NCBI GenBank assembly: GCA_030562195.1
Contig: JAUJPP010000005.1
Span: forward strand, 21,625,106 to 21,689,105
From: Nipponacmea schrenckii
Taxonomy: Eukaryota > Mollusca > Gastropoda > Lottiidae
Direction of reading: 5' to 3'
DNA length: 64,000 bases
Shown: positions 1 through 12,800 of the stretch, in pieces
Layout: each line of letters begins with the position of its first letter
Position numbering within the stretch: the first letter of the stretch is position 1
Notes under the pieces: generated by a model
The model's database searches: none
Seen by the model: the letters and a program-made list of their open reading frames with translations, nothing else
What the model was told of the DNA's origin: nothing
Translations under genes and position numbers: made by a program

Positions 1-1193
1 TCATTTAATGCACCTTATTATAGGATAAGGGTGGATTAGAGTCTGGTTATAACATACTGTATATCATTCTTTAATTTGGTAGGGATTAAGATAATCTGTT
101 CATATAAAATGAAAGGTAAGGTTAAGAATACAGCTAACTAGCAGTTATTGAACTCTTTCAATGGGTCAATTAGACATTGATTTTAGCGTTAGGTTTCATA
201 AGTCACCGTTAATTGCTAAATGAGAAACCACTAGAAAAAGGGTAAAAATATAGATCCTTGCTTTAAGGTTGTATTATTCCCACACGCTAAAGTAAATATA
301 TTCATTTTTCAGTTACAGAAGTACTTTTCAAATGGAAATTCCATTTTTGAGATTGTCTACAATTAAGTGTAAAAAGATAACTAGATCCCCTAGCTTTGCG
401 AGGTTCTGACGCAGTGCATTTACATTTTGATTTACATTTTTATACTGTCCTACAAAGTATAAGTAGCACAATAGCGATATTTTAGTTTAAAGTATAAGTC
501 ATTTAAACTCAAAGTATAATCGGTTCACTGAAATCCATGTAGCCATGTAGCTTTTCCAAACGCAATTTCAACAACCAGCTTTTAACGATGAAATAAAAGA
601 AAATCAAAATCAAAATTCTCAAATATGATTGCTTTATCAAGTGTAGTCATTACATTCGCAAAATAGTGAAAAGCAGTTTATCCCCTGAGGCTTCAATTTG
701 AAATTTACAAAAGTTTGACGTTTCAATATGGCAACTTATCTATTGTTTCTGGTTCAGATATTATCATCTTTGTTTTTTTGTATGACTATTTCTAACATAT
801 TGCAAAAAGAATTTTTGAAATATCTTCACAATTCCGGAAGTTGATTTTGAAATTTACAAGCTAATAACTTTGAAACTGGAAGTGACGTTGATAAGTTAAA
901 AAAAAATGTTTGATTGTATTAAAATGTCTATCTACCTGTAAGGTACATTCCTGACAACCTCCCAGACTCTTGGGTGAAATTTCAGAAATCGTTTTGCAGT
1001 CCACAAAATACACAATTTACACATATGTAGCTTGTTATTTAAAGAATGTGTTTTACAGCATTTAACAATGAGCTTGGTTGTTTGCTTTATTTATTCATAT
1101 TTGAATGGAACTAAATGCCTGGTTGTATTCTTTGAGAATTGGCGTTATTGTTCGTATTTTAAGAAAAACAACTTATAATATCATCTATTACAG
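1..1193. other. Upstream intron of the giant gene
   Basis: AT-rich sequence ahead of the first visible exon, which enters in mid-codon. I see no coding exon, array or complete mobile element in it. Confidence 0.6.
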
Positions 1194-3491
1194 GAGGAAG
1201 TTTTGATGGTATAGTCATACATGTAGCTCAATCTGGATTCTCAGAAAATCAAATAGAGGTCGGAGAAGGTCAAGTAAGTAGCTATATAATATCAACATTT
1301 ATCACTATATCAAATTATTTACTTGGCCTTAACTTTGATAGCTCAATCATTATTAGCTGTCTTGTTTACTTTTGATAGGTATATAAATCTATTATTATAT
1401 AGAATAGTGTGTTTACTTATATAGTTTTAGTACATATAACTAACTGTTAGTTATACTATTCAAACAAATCATATCGTATAAGTATTTCAATCTAATGAAA
1501 TTATATGACAAAAAAAGTTACTTCAGAGAAAATAAGCTTGCTCGCTAACCTGAAGGTCCAGGGTTCAATCCCGGCAAAGGTCGAGATGAACTTTCGGATT
1601 TTTCAGCCCGGTTTCCCCTTGTCAGTGATGCAGGTCGGAGGGACTGACATGGAAAAAGCGTCTAGTCGTTCGGATGGGACAATAAACCGAGGCCGTGTGC
1701 TACAGGCTGTGCAGTTAAAGATCCCTTGACAGTTGGAAATCGCAAAAAGAGTAGGCTAATGCCGCTGTCCTGGCAAAATTTCCCTCATTGCACACTGCAT
1801 GGCGTTGCCCGTCTTCATTAGCCCATAAGGTGCAGAAGAGTAGGACGTAAAACTCCATTCATTTCATTTCATTTCATTTCAGAGAAAATAAAATATTGTA
1901 TAGGCTAATATGATAATATTGATTTATTTTCTAACCATACTTTTTATTTGTTCACAATGGCTTATAAATTTAACTTCAATTTCTACAATTTAAATATTGA
2001 TGAGATCATTGATAGGTTTGGCTGTTCTGATCTATGAATGAACAGTTGAGGAGTTATTGCCCTTGATTTGATAGCTTATATTGCAAAAAATCAGAAATTG
2101 ATTGAGGACTAATGATTTTAACATGGTCTATTTTACAGAGTATACAATTTCTATGGGAAGATAAATCTTCTAAATTAAGTTTATTACAAGTTGTACATGA
2201 TGGTGAGAAATTACGGCCTGTTATAGGTGGATACCAGTCTAATCCTGAAGACTGTGATGGTCTGTTTAGACAACAGTTTAACCTGGAGGGAGAATATAAA
2301 TTTGCTTTGTAAGTTATTTTCACATCTGTCAATTATGATTTACTATGAATTGAAATATCCCTTGTTATATGATAGAGTTAGTCTGAAATGGCCTACAATT
2401 AAAGGAATATTGTCCTTGAAATTTGGCAGAGAGCATTGAAGACAAACATAGAACAGTAGTCCAAAATTATCAAAAACCTTTCTAAGAGGTTGACTGAAGC
2501 CCAACTAGTTTCTGGTGAAGCCCCACAATTGATTATTTAATCAATGAAGGAGCTACCCAAAGACCATACTTATTTTGCATAGTAGGTACATGTAAGTGCC
2601 AGTAAGTTACTGTAAAAAAGAAAGTTTTTTTAATGTAGATCTGGAATGAGATGCACTCCACTCAATGTAATTGTCAAGAAAAGATTAGACTACGATGCAA
2701 GAGTGACAGATAATGGATTCCAACCAGAGATTATAAATATTGATGTTGGACATTCAGTAAAATGGTGGTGGAAGAACTGTTCTGTACCACATACCATACA
2801 AGAGATTACTTACATCATGGATAGAGGATGTTTCCAGAAACAATCTGTTACTCCAAGGTAAGTGATCATACAATATATTTTACATTGGTAGCCCTTAGTG
2901 TGTTAAAACTAGAATTTTAACTATGCATGTTCCTCTAGAGTAGGAGTGTGATGCATCACCCATTTAAGCCTTGTGTAGGGTTCGAAATAAGAGGTGCAAA
3001 ATAATAATGGCAACTGTATGTTTGTCAAATGGTTACACCAAAGCCAAAGGAAATTATATTTTGCCACATAAGCCAAGGATGGCATAGGTGACAGCCTTGG
3101 GTGTGTGAAATTGAGAAAAGATTGTGCAGAAAAGTGAAATGGCTATAAGTTTGTGCTTCTCATGCAATATAGCTGAAATCAGCCAATCCAAGATGGCCAG
3201 TTTCATAAAGTAGTGAATTTTAATGTGTCATTTTTTTTATATTATAGTATGGTTGCCACAGTAAATGGTGCTTACAAACACACATTTCAGTAAGTTTTTG
3301 AGTTTTATTTCATTGGTTCATGTTTCACTTACCCGACATCTAGACATGGATATATATTGTTTCTTTTGAATCATATTTATCTTTTATATTTCTCCTTGCA
3401 GACGACCTGGTATTTATTATTTTCTATCTGAAAGTGGACAGGAAGTAGGAAAAACACACCTTTGTATTGTACAAGTACATGATACATGCAG
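1194..3491 (+). CDS. Exons 1-5: first two cupredoxin-like repeats
   Basis: Exons 1194-1273, 2139-2308, 2639-2857, 3248-3289 and 3402-3491 encode residues 1-199. The first repeat starts with 'GIVIHVAQSGFSENQIEVGEG'-like strands and ends near residue 97. The second (about 100-199) has the family pattern 'DNGFQPEIINIDVGHSVKWWW', then 'VPHTI' with His134 at the first copper-ligand position, then 'GIYYF'. In copper cupredoxins the last loop carries Cys-His-Met after the G-Y-Y strand. Here it reads 'YYFLSESGQEVGKTHL', so these ligands are missing. Exon 4 is only 42 nt but has good splice sites and keeps phase 2 on both sides. The Pfam-type assignment is by motif recognition. Confidence 0.85.
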
Positions 3492-6400
3492 GTAATTATA
3501 TTGTTACTGTGTTTTCCAATTTGTAGCATACATTTTCATCTTTATATTTAGGAAATATACGTTGATTTTATTGGTGTGTAAATGCAGTTGATCACATGAT
3601 GAAGTCATTTATGTATGTTTGATGCACAATCTTTTGCGTTTAACAATAAATGCTAATAAGACCGATGTTTAATTCTTATATTTATAATTTTGCTACTTAT
3701 ACAGAATCATAGTTTTATATGAAATCAACACAAATCTTAGATTGTTGTGTCTTGACTATGTCCTAGAGTCACAAGACAAACTTCAGCTTATTGAAAAATA
3801 AACGCCAGTTAGCGTGAAGACAGTGATAGATATTTCATAGTAACAAATATCAAGTCACAAATATAATTCAACTACAACTTAAAGTTTTAAACTAATTAGA
3901 TCCACAAAACTATATTCATCCTACAATGGTTTGCCATGCCCCTGACACCCTAGTCCAATCCCGCCAGGGGGTGAAATCACCCAAGGTAGGAAACCAGGGT
4001 CTTAACTAATTGTTGCACAAGGATTAACTTGTAAATGTATTTCTAAAAGTGATATGTTTGGTGTTTTATTATAGAGAATACAAGCTAGAAGTATTGGACA
4101 GTTCATTTCAACCGATGATATTATTAATAGAAGAAGGAGATAGAGTCTGGTTTCACTGGGATAAAAATAAGGTTATTTTTTTTTTATTTTGACATGAACT
4201 GATTTTAAATTAGGAGAAATTATCTAACTGTACATATTGTTTATTAGATGTTTATTTGCCTACATGATTTATATTTGCCTACATGATTTATATTTGCCTA
4301 CATGATTTATATTTGCCTACATGATTTATATTTGTCTACATACTTGTATTTGCCTACATGATTTATATTTGTCTACACAATTTGTATTTGCTGACATGAT
4401 TCCTATTTCACTAATTGATTTTTGTATTTGCTGACATGATTACATTGGCCTATTTGATTTGTAATTGCCAAATTGATTTGTATATGTCTTTTTGATTTGA
4501 ACATTCTTGCTTGATTTCTATTTTCATACTGAAAACTGAAAGGATTGTATAATTTGATATATTGTAGTGTAAGAAGTCCCATAGTGTATATGAAATTGAA
4601 GCCCCACCACTGGGATATAGTGATGATGAACCTTATATTGTAAGAGTTTTATTTGAATAAAATTTATTAGTAGTTTACAAAATCACACAAGCTTATGAAA
4701 AGTCAACATGTTTGAAGAAAATAAATACAGCTGATGTTTAGGTGATAGGCATTGAAAAGCGACATCAGGACAACTGGCTTTGGCAGAAGGGTTTTTTCCT
4801 ACCTCAAGGAGAATTCAAATCCATGTCACCTTATCTCCTGGCAGACGACAATCTAACATTTAATAAGTTTACCTCTAAAACATATAAGTTGTTTTGGGAG
4901 GGGAGGATATTTAACAGAAGTTTTCTGAAATGAAATAAATTTTCTGAAATGAAATAAACTTTTGAATTGAAATGAATTTTTATTTCAGCCTACTAAAGAT
5001 GGTTTCAGATGGTCAGCTCCAAGGTATAATGTTTATTTTTATTTTTAATTATTTGACTGATTGTGTTGATTTGTGGACCCATGTTTTAGTTGAGATACTT
5101 TCTAAAAGATAGGAAGAATTATACATGATTTTTATTCAGGGAGATTCTCTTGGTCCATGACTTAAGTGTAGAATCAGATGCATAGGCTAACTAACTTTAG
5201 ACACATCATGATCTACGGAATTGGCTCGTATGTTTTTCAGTTCCTAGATATGTTGATGGTGTTGTTAACCTCTTCATTCCTGATGGTTTATTCTTCTGAT
5301 GTTATATTTTTTAGTAAACAAGGTTTATTGTCTCATCAGTTCCATAAAACTGGAGTATTTTATTTCTCGGATCAGAATTTTGATGAAGCAGCCGAATATA
5401 TTGGATCTATCATTGTTAAACCTAAACAAAAAGAACATGTTATTCCATTAACAAGGGACGGTTTTAGTGCTGGTAAGTACAATATATTCTTTCTTCAAGT
5501 CTTTTCAGATGTAACATTTAGTTATTTTAGATGAGGGCTTAGATAACTAAAATCATCTTAAGTTAAGTTTTTGAGAATAAGGACCCAGATGACTGCAAGA
5601 AGCGTCAGGGCTTTGACTAATAACATCATCATGAATATAGTGTACACTTTGAGAATATAACAGTTGTACCACTGTCAACTATGACTAACAAACTTGTGTA
5701 ACCTACACTTGTCAGTGATGCAGGTCAGAGGCCCGTGTGCTACAGGCTGTGCACATTAAAGATCCCTCGACAGTTGGAAATCAGGAAAGAGTAGGCTTTA
5801 CCATCTTCATAAGCATATACAGTAGAACCTGCATTCAGAGACCACTCAAGGGAATATTCAAAAACGGTCGCTGAGTGAAGGTGGCCTCTTAAGAGAGGAA
5901 CTGCAAAACCATTTCGTTTTGACGTTTTGGAAATCATAGGATCTTACTTTTACTCATATATGTATAGTTTCTACTGCTTTTGCATGCTATCTCCTATCTA
6001 CCCACGGGATACTCTATTTTGTCGTATTTTCTTTTCTTTTAGATACCAAAGTTCTCACAGTTATTATCGTTTTCAAAGTCAAAATTCTCTTGCTTAAATA
6101 AATAAGATATCCTTCTTTACTTGCATTTTAATTGCCCGGTAACACGCTTTATTCCATTTTCACCTGATTAATATGTTTTTATAACAACATCCGGTATACC
6201 CTACTTTCGCTTTCTGATCAAATTTACGGTAGTCTAAATTTTACCAAAAACGAAATATTGAAGCCTTTACAGTACTTTATAATAATTGTCAATACGATGA
6301 AATCTCTATTCCCCCATAAAATTTAAACAAAAAAGGCAACAAGGTATAAAATTAAAGTGCTGGTAAGTACATAAGATATATTCTAATTACCGATTTGCGA

Positions 6401-6778
6401 TAATCTCATTGAATATTACCGACGCGTGAACGTGATTTTTGTTACGGGAGATAATCAAAAGTGTCATGGTCGCTTAATTTAGTTATTTTAATGAATTGGG
6501 AGTATAAATACATGGCCGCTGGTTGCGTAATGAAGGTGGCCGCTTATTAGTCGATAATTACATTGAAAACTCGTAGGGGGGAATTTATTGTGGTCGTTTA
6601 TTGAAGGTGGGCTCTTAATAAAGGTGGTCGTATGAGCAGGATATACTGTATAAGGTGCAGAAGAGTAGGATCTAAATTGTAATAATTATTTCATTCCTTA
6701 TTCATCACTATCTGTGTGTATTTTTAGTATTTCAGATGAATTGTATATTGAGATATTATGTATTTTCTCCTTTTTTCT

Positions 6779-6809
<31 letters not shown>

Positions 6810-9800
6810 CCCAATGTATTGCCCCATGGGCTGAATGTGAGACAGGACCATGTCCTTGTGTATTGGGCCTAATTCTGACCCATGTAAAATAAAGAGTTTA
6901 TTATTTTATTATTATTATTATTATTATTATCTGTGTCTTAATTTTCAAAACAGCACAGTACGTCTCTTCAGTAATTCACTAATTACCACAATGACAGAGT
7001 TGTTCTTGTTCTTCAGAATTAAGCTATATAAGTACAGGAGATAGAATATGGTGGAAGTGGGATGGTGAAACAGTTACTAATTTTATTGATAATTTACTGA
7101 TAATAGAAGATGATAAATGTTTAAATCCAGCCACTAATAATAAAACTAGTGAACCAATATCAGAAGGTAGGTTAATCTTCTTAATTATGGTGATAATAAT
7201 GTAGTTGCTATTGGGTAGTAGGTGATATAGATTCAAAGCCAATACCAGGTGGACTTCTGGAAAAGCTTTTGCTTGTTTGTCTATTATAGATTTATTATGA
7301 TGTTTATGTGTGTCTATTGTAGATTTATTATGATATAGCTGTTAGTCTATTGTAGATATGTCTGTTAGTCTATTGTAGATATATCTGTTTGTCTATTGTA
7401 GATTTATTATGATATATCTGTTTGTCTATTGTAGATATGTCTGTTAGTCTGTTGTAGATATATCTGTTTGTCTATTGTAGATTTATTATGATATATCTGT
7501 TTGTCTATTGTAGATATGTCTGTTAGTCTATTGTAGATATATCTGTTTGTCTATTGTAGATTTATTATGATATATCTGTTTGTCTATTGTAGATATGTCT
7601 GTTAGTCTATTGTAGATATATCTGTTTGTCTATTGTAGATTTATTATGATATATCTGTTTGTCTATTGTAGATTTATTATGATATATCTGTTTGTCTATT
7701 GTAGATCTATTGTGATATATCTGATTGTCTATTGTAGATTTATCTGTTTGGCTATTCTAGATTTATTATGATATATATCTGTTTGTCTATTGTAGATATA
7801 TCTGTTTGTCTATTGTAGATTTATTATGATATATGTTTGTCTACTGTAGATCTATTGTGATATATCTGATTGTCTATTGTAGATCTATTGTGATATATCT
7901 GATTGTCTATTGATGATTTATTTTGATATATCTATCTGTCTATTGTAGATTGATTGTGATATATCTGATTGTCTATTCTAGATTTATTATGATATATGTT
8001 TGTCTATTGTAGATCTATTGGGATATATCTGATTGTCTATTGTAGATTTATCTGTTTGGCTATTGTAGATTTATTGTGACATATATCTGTTTGTCTATTT
8101 TAGATTTATTGTGATATATCTGATTGTCTATTGTAGATTTATTATGATATATGTCTGTCTATTGTAGATCTATTGTAGATATATCTGATTGTCTATTCTA
8201 GATTTATTATGATATATGTCTGTCTATTGTAGATCTATTGTAGATATATCTGTTTGTCTATTGTAGATATATCTGTTTGTTTATTGTAGATTTACAATAA
8301 TATTTCTGTATGCCCATATCAGATTTGTAATGATACTTATTTTTATCTATTGTAGATTTATATCATATGTTAGATGAAGAATCAGCAAGTTTAATAACCA
8401 AATCTGGTTTAGCTACGTGTCAGTTTACAACTATAGGGGTTTATCATTATAGAATAGCAGAAACAGATGAAAATATTAATACTTGTTCTATCATTGTTAA
8501 TCCTGGATCAAAGGTTTGTATTTTAAAATAGATAAATATGATTCATTCAAATGTAGTCCTCCATAAGACATTTGCTTTTATGTAATTTTATTGTGTTGGG
8601 CTCACAAAAAAAATAAACATCTGAAATACAATATAATTATTTATTATTTTTCAGAATAACACTATTCATTTAACAGATGATGGTTTTGAACCTAAAGTTG
8701 TAACAATAAGACCTAATGATAGAGTCTGGTGGGTGTGGCAAGGTTGTAAAAAACAGCATAATATTATACAGGTAATACAAAGCAGTTTTTCTACATATTT
8801 ATTTGTTTTGTTGATGTAGTAAAGACAATTTTTGCATTGAAAAATATGCCATATACTAGTAAATGTTATGAATGACAATTTGCCTTGGGATATATTTTTA
8901 GGAGTCTGGATCAATAAAAGTGATTCTAGGATATTCCAAGGATAATAATATGGTAGTTTTAATAAACCTGTTGTTTTACAATCTGTTGTTTTAGGTGACC
9001 CATCAAGGGAGTTATGTTGAAAAAGGATTTTCAAGTGGACTTACCAGAGATGCACCATCAGCTTATGTTCATCAGTTTACTATGCCTGGTGTATATTATT
9101 TTATTAGGTTAGTATATCAAATCATGGCTCCATATTTCCTTATGTTATCTGCACCCGCATGTCCATTTATCTCATGTTTCATATCAGATAATACTTTATT
9201 ATTGTTTAAAAATGATGTGCTTTATGATATAATCTTGGTACCATTGACATAAGATAGTCTTCACAATGTTACCATTTAATGTTATTCTCCCTTCCAGTGC
9301 TAATTTACCCAAATTGTTTGGAGCAGTTGTAGTTTCTTCACAACCACAAGTAAGTACCTGACCTTAAGTTTTTATGCTTTAATAAGAGCTTATGCTTAAG
9401 TACAAACTCATCTTTATAATGATTTCCTTCATTATACCTTGACTTTAATGACCCAGTTTTTATTTTACTAAAATGAAAATATGTTGGTACAAAATATAGT
9501 AATTGGATAGGATTGTACAATATTAAATACTGCCAATCTAAGCCCGCGATAGAAAGACAGGACAAACAATAACTCATGACATGGAGGGTCCTGACTGGCT
9601 GTATTTGCTGGCATACAATCGAAGTAATTCACTGACCATGAAACAAGAAAGTGGTCAGTTGCAGTCAAGGTATGAGATGAAGATGAAATACGTACCATTC
9701 TGAAGATACTGGTAACTATGCCCAACTAGTTTATTTCATCCAAAGATTTAATTGTTTTTCCAGGTCCATGAAGTTAAAGTGAATGTAAAAGAAATAACCC

Positions 9801-12800
9801 CAGACCCTATTACTATACAACTAAATGATATAGTAGCTTGGGTTTTTAGACAGCCTCAAAAACATGCTGTAATTGATGTCAAGTCTAATGAATCTCTTCA
9901 TGGCTCCTTGTTTTCTCCAAGGTAACATTTTACTTGATATAATAAATCTAAAACCTAGATTATGTCCGAGGGCTGATCAGCCTTGAACAGGTGGCAAAGT
10001 AAGGAAAGAAAATGTAATTATTATACAAAAAAACATTCCGATATTGTATCTTGATGATGTATTTGAGCTGCTGAATTGTTTTATCTTGTAGACGGTGTCA
10101 TGGTTTAGCTGTTACAACTTGTGGTGTTAATCATTATAATAGTTTATCATTTCATAACGGTAAATTAGGAGTAAGTATTGTTTGTATTTCTCTCTGAGTT
10201 CTTTAATTTTCTTTTTCAGCTCAGGTGAATCATACTATATATAATGTAATGATAGAAATGATAATCCTATATATCAAAATATAATGAATGAAGTGATGAT
10301 GATATATATGTCATATGATGAAAGAAAAAAATAATGCTATATATCTAATGATGAATGAATAAATAATGCTATCTATCATGTTATGTTTACAAGTAAACAA
10401 ATGTCTGGCAGTGTTATTGGTGATGAAAGAAATGATAATGCTATATATCATGTTATATTCTAGAGTAAAGAAGAGAAGCTGTTTAGTAGTGTTATTTGTG
10501 ATGAAAGAAATGATAATGCTGTTGTTAGAGTAGATAAGCATGGTTTCCATCCTACAAAACTCTATCTTAGCAAGGTAAAGATACTTTTACCCATAATTCA
10601 GGTTGCATTTTATCCTTCTTTGGTAACATTATGGTCAACTACTGTATAGATATTGACCAAAGGGAAAGTGTTATGTGATGCCAATAGTAACGGGCTAGAT
10701 ATCATATGTCACATTTAATTCTGGAAACATTGATTGATATATATATATATGTGTGTGCAATGCATCTACTTTCATTGTATCAGCCATATTGAATTCAGAA
10801 TGAAACTCATAAATCAAACATAAAAAGTTAACACGTCACTGCATAAAATAAATCGCAGGAATGATGTCTATATGGCATATTTCTGTATATTTTGTGTATT
10901 TAATTTTCACCAGTTTTATGATTAACTTTCTAGGGTCATTCTGTATTATGGAATTGGAAAGGAACAAATGAAGAACATAACATAATACATGTTAATTCAC
11001 CGAATTCAGATGTAAGTGTTTCTTGGATGTTTGATGCACCAAATATTTTCATGTGGATTTATATTGATGATTCTAATGTTGGTCTATTGACTTAAAGGAA
11101 TACTACCTTTAAGAAGGGACAAGGGACATTGAATTTAAAGTCTTAAACTTAGTCGATAAGAGAATATGTTCATCAGTGTGACTAACATGGTTCCATGACT
11201 AAAGAATAGAACCTGTATATGTAAAATGATATATAATCTATAATCTATTATCCTTTATACTTTTGTAAAACACTTCTAAGTGATAAAGATTATAGAGGGA
11301 TTTTGATGTTTCCTTTTGGATGAACAACTCAATTTTTACCATGTTTAAATTTCAAAAATTCTCATCCTGAAGGAAAAAAATAACTATTGATTTATTCAAA
11401 CCATTAAAAATGAAACAACATTTTAGAAAAAACCGTTGTCAATTTCAGCAACCATTAAATGTAATTGAAGGAGTAAAATCATTCAACAGTGGTAAATTAT
11501 TACGTAATAATAGTTTTCTCTATACATTTGATGATGAAGGTGTTTATACTGTAGCTTCACAAGGAGCTCCTGGTTATTCTTGTAATATATATATCAAAAA
11601 TCATGGTAAGTACCAACATTTCAAATTATTCTGTTACATGCTGGAGATGTACGTAAGTTGATGATATGAATACCATCAGGCTTTCTTTTGAGATTTGATC
11701 ATACCATTTTCTTATATATGAGATAACTTAAAGTGCTGTCGAATATCGGAATTCTTTGTCAGAGATAGAAACTTTTAGGGGTAAACTTCAAAAATTGAGA
11801 TCATGTCTATGTGTAGATATTCAAAAACTAGAGAATTTGGCACAGTTGTACTGTTTACAACATTGCAAACTAAGAAAAACATTATATATTATTATAGACA
11901 ATATTCACAACTCGCTTTTGAGACACTGAAATCATCTACTGAAAGATGACAATATCATATGAATGAATAGCTTCATTAAACACTTGCTCAACAGTGAGAA
12001 AATTAAAAAAAACTGCCCTTTCTCAGAAATGTGTGAACGTAAACTTAAACTAATAGTGTGAAAATAAGGTTTGATACTAGGTTTAGTGGGTTTGGTGAAG
12101 GAGGCTTTAAAAACTTCAAAGTGGCGATTTCATGCAGTGAAACAACGTAATCTCTCGTTCTGTATTCAATATGGCTGACCAGTAAATAAGGTCTATATAA
12201 ACTGCACACAATTTGTTTCTGCTGCTCTGTACAGAATATACTTTTATGATATGACGTTAAATTGTGTTTAGCAAAAAGATCAAGTCAACCAATGATAGTG
12301 GAGGGAAATGGTGGAATAGTTGATAAGAATCACTGTGTAGAGCTGTACTGTGATACCCCAGAATCAGATATATATTATACAACTGATAGTTCACCACCCA
12401 GTCTAGCATCATCTAAAACTAAGGTTAGTTTACCTGAGGTTACTGTCCTTGATATCAGCTATTTAATATATATCACAATGGCGCCTAATTGTATATCAGA
12501 TGACAAGCCATCTCTCTAGGAATGATGATATTTGTAATAAATTACTGATTAGACATCTTGAAATTTTATTTAAGCCTTGCAACTTGACCAGCCACATAAT
12601 TATGCAATACACACCATACTGGCATATAACATGAGTCATATTACTTGGTGTTGAGGCTCGGTCCCTGTTAAAAAGTGATCTTATATTCTAGAAATATGAC
12701 AAGAATAAAGGTGTTATATTAAGTCGTAAAGGATATTGTTTTATCAGAGCTATATCTGTTGCTGAAAGTTATATGGTTAGTCATACCTTTACATCAAAGT

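Noticed and set aside
7273..8345. CRISPR-like or coding repeat
   Set aside because: Direct tandem units with no spacers and many stops in all frames.
8666..9034. 122-codon minus-strand frame
   Set aside because: Spans exons 12-13 of the giant gene and the intron between them on the other strand; no gene features.
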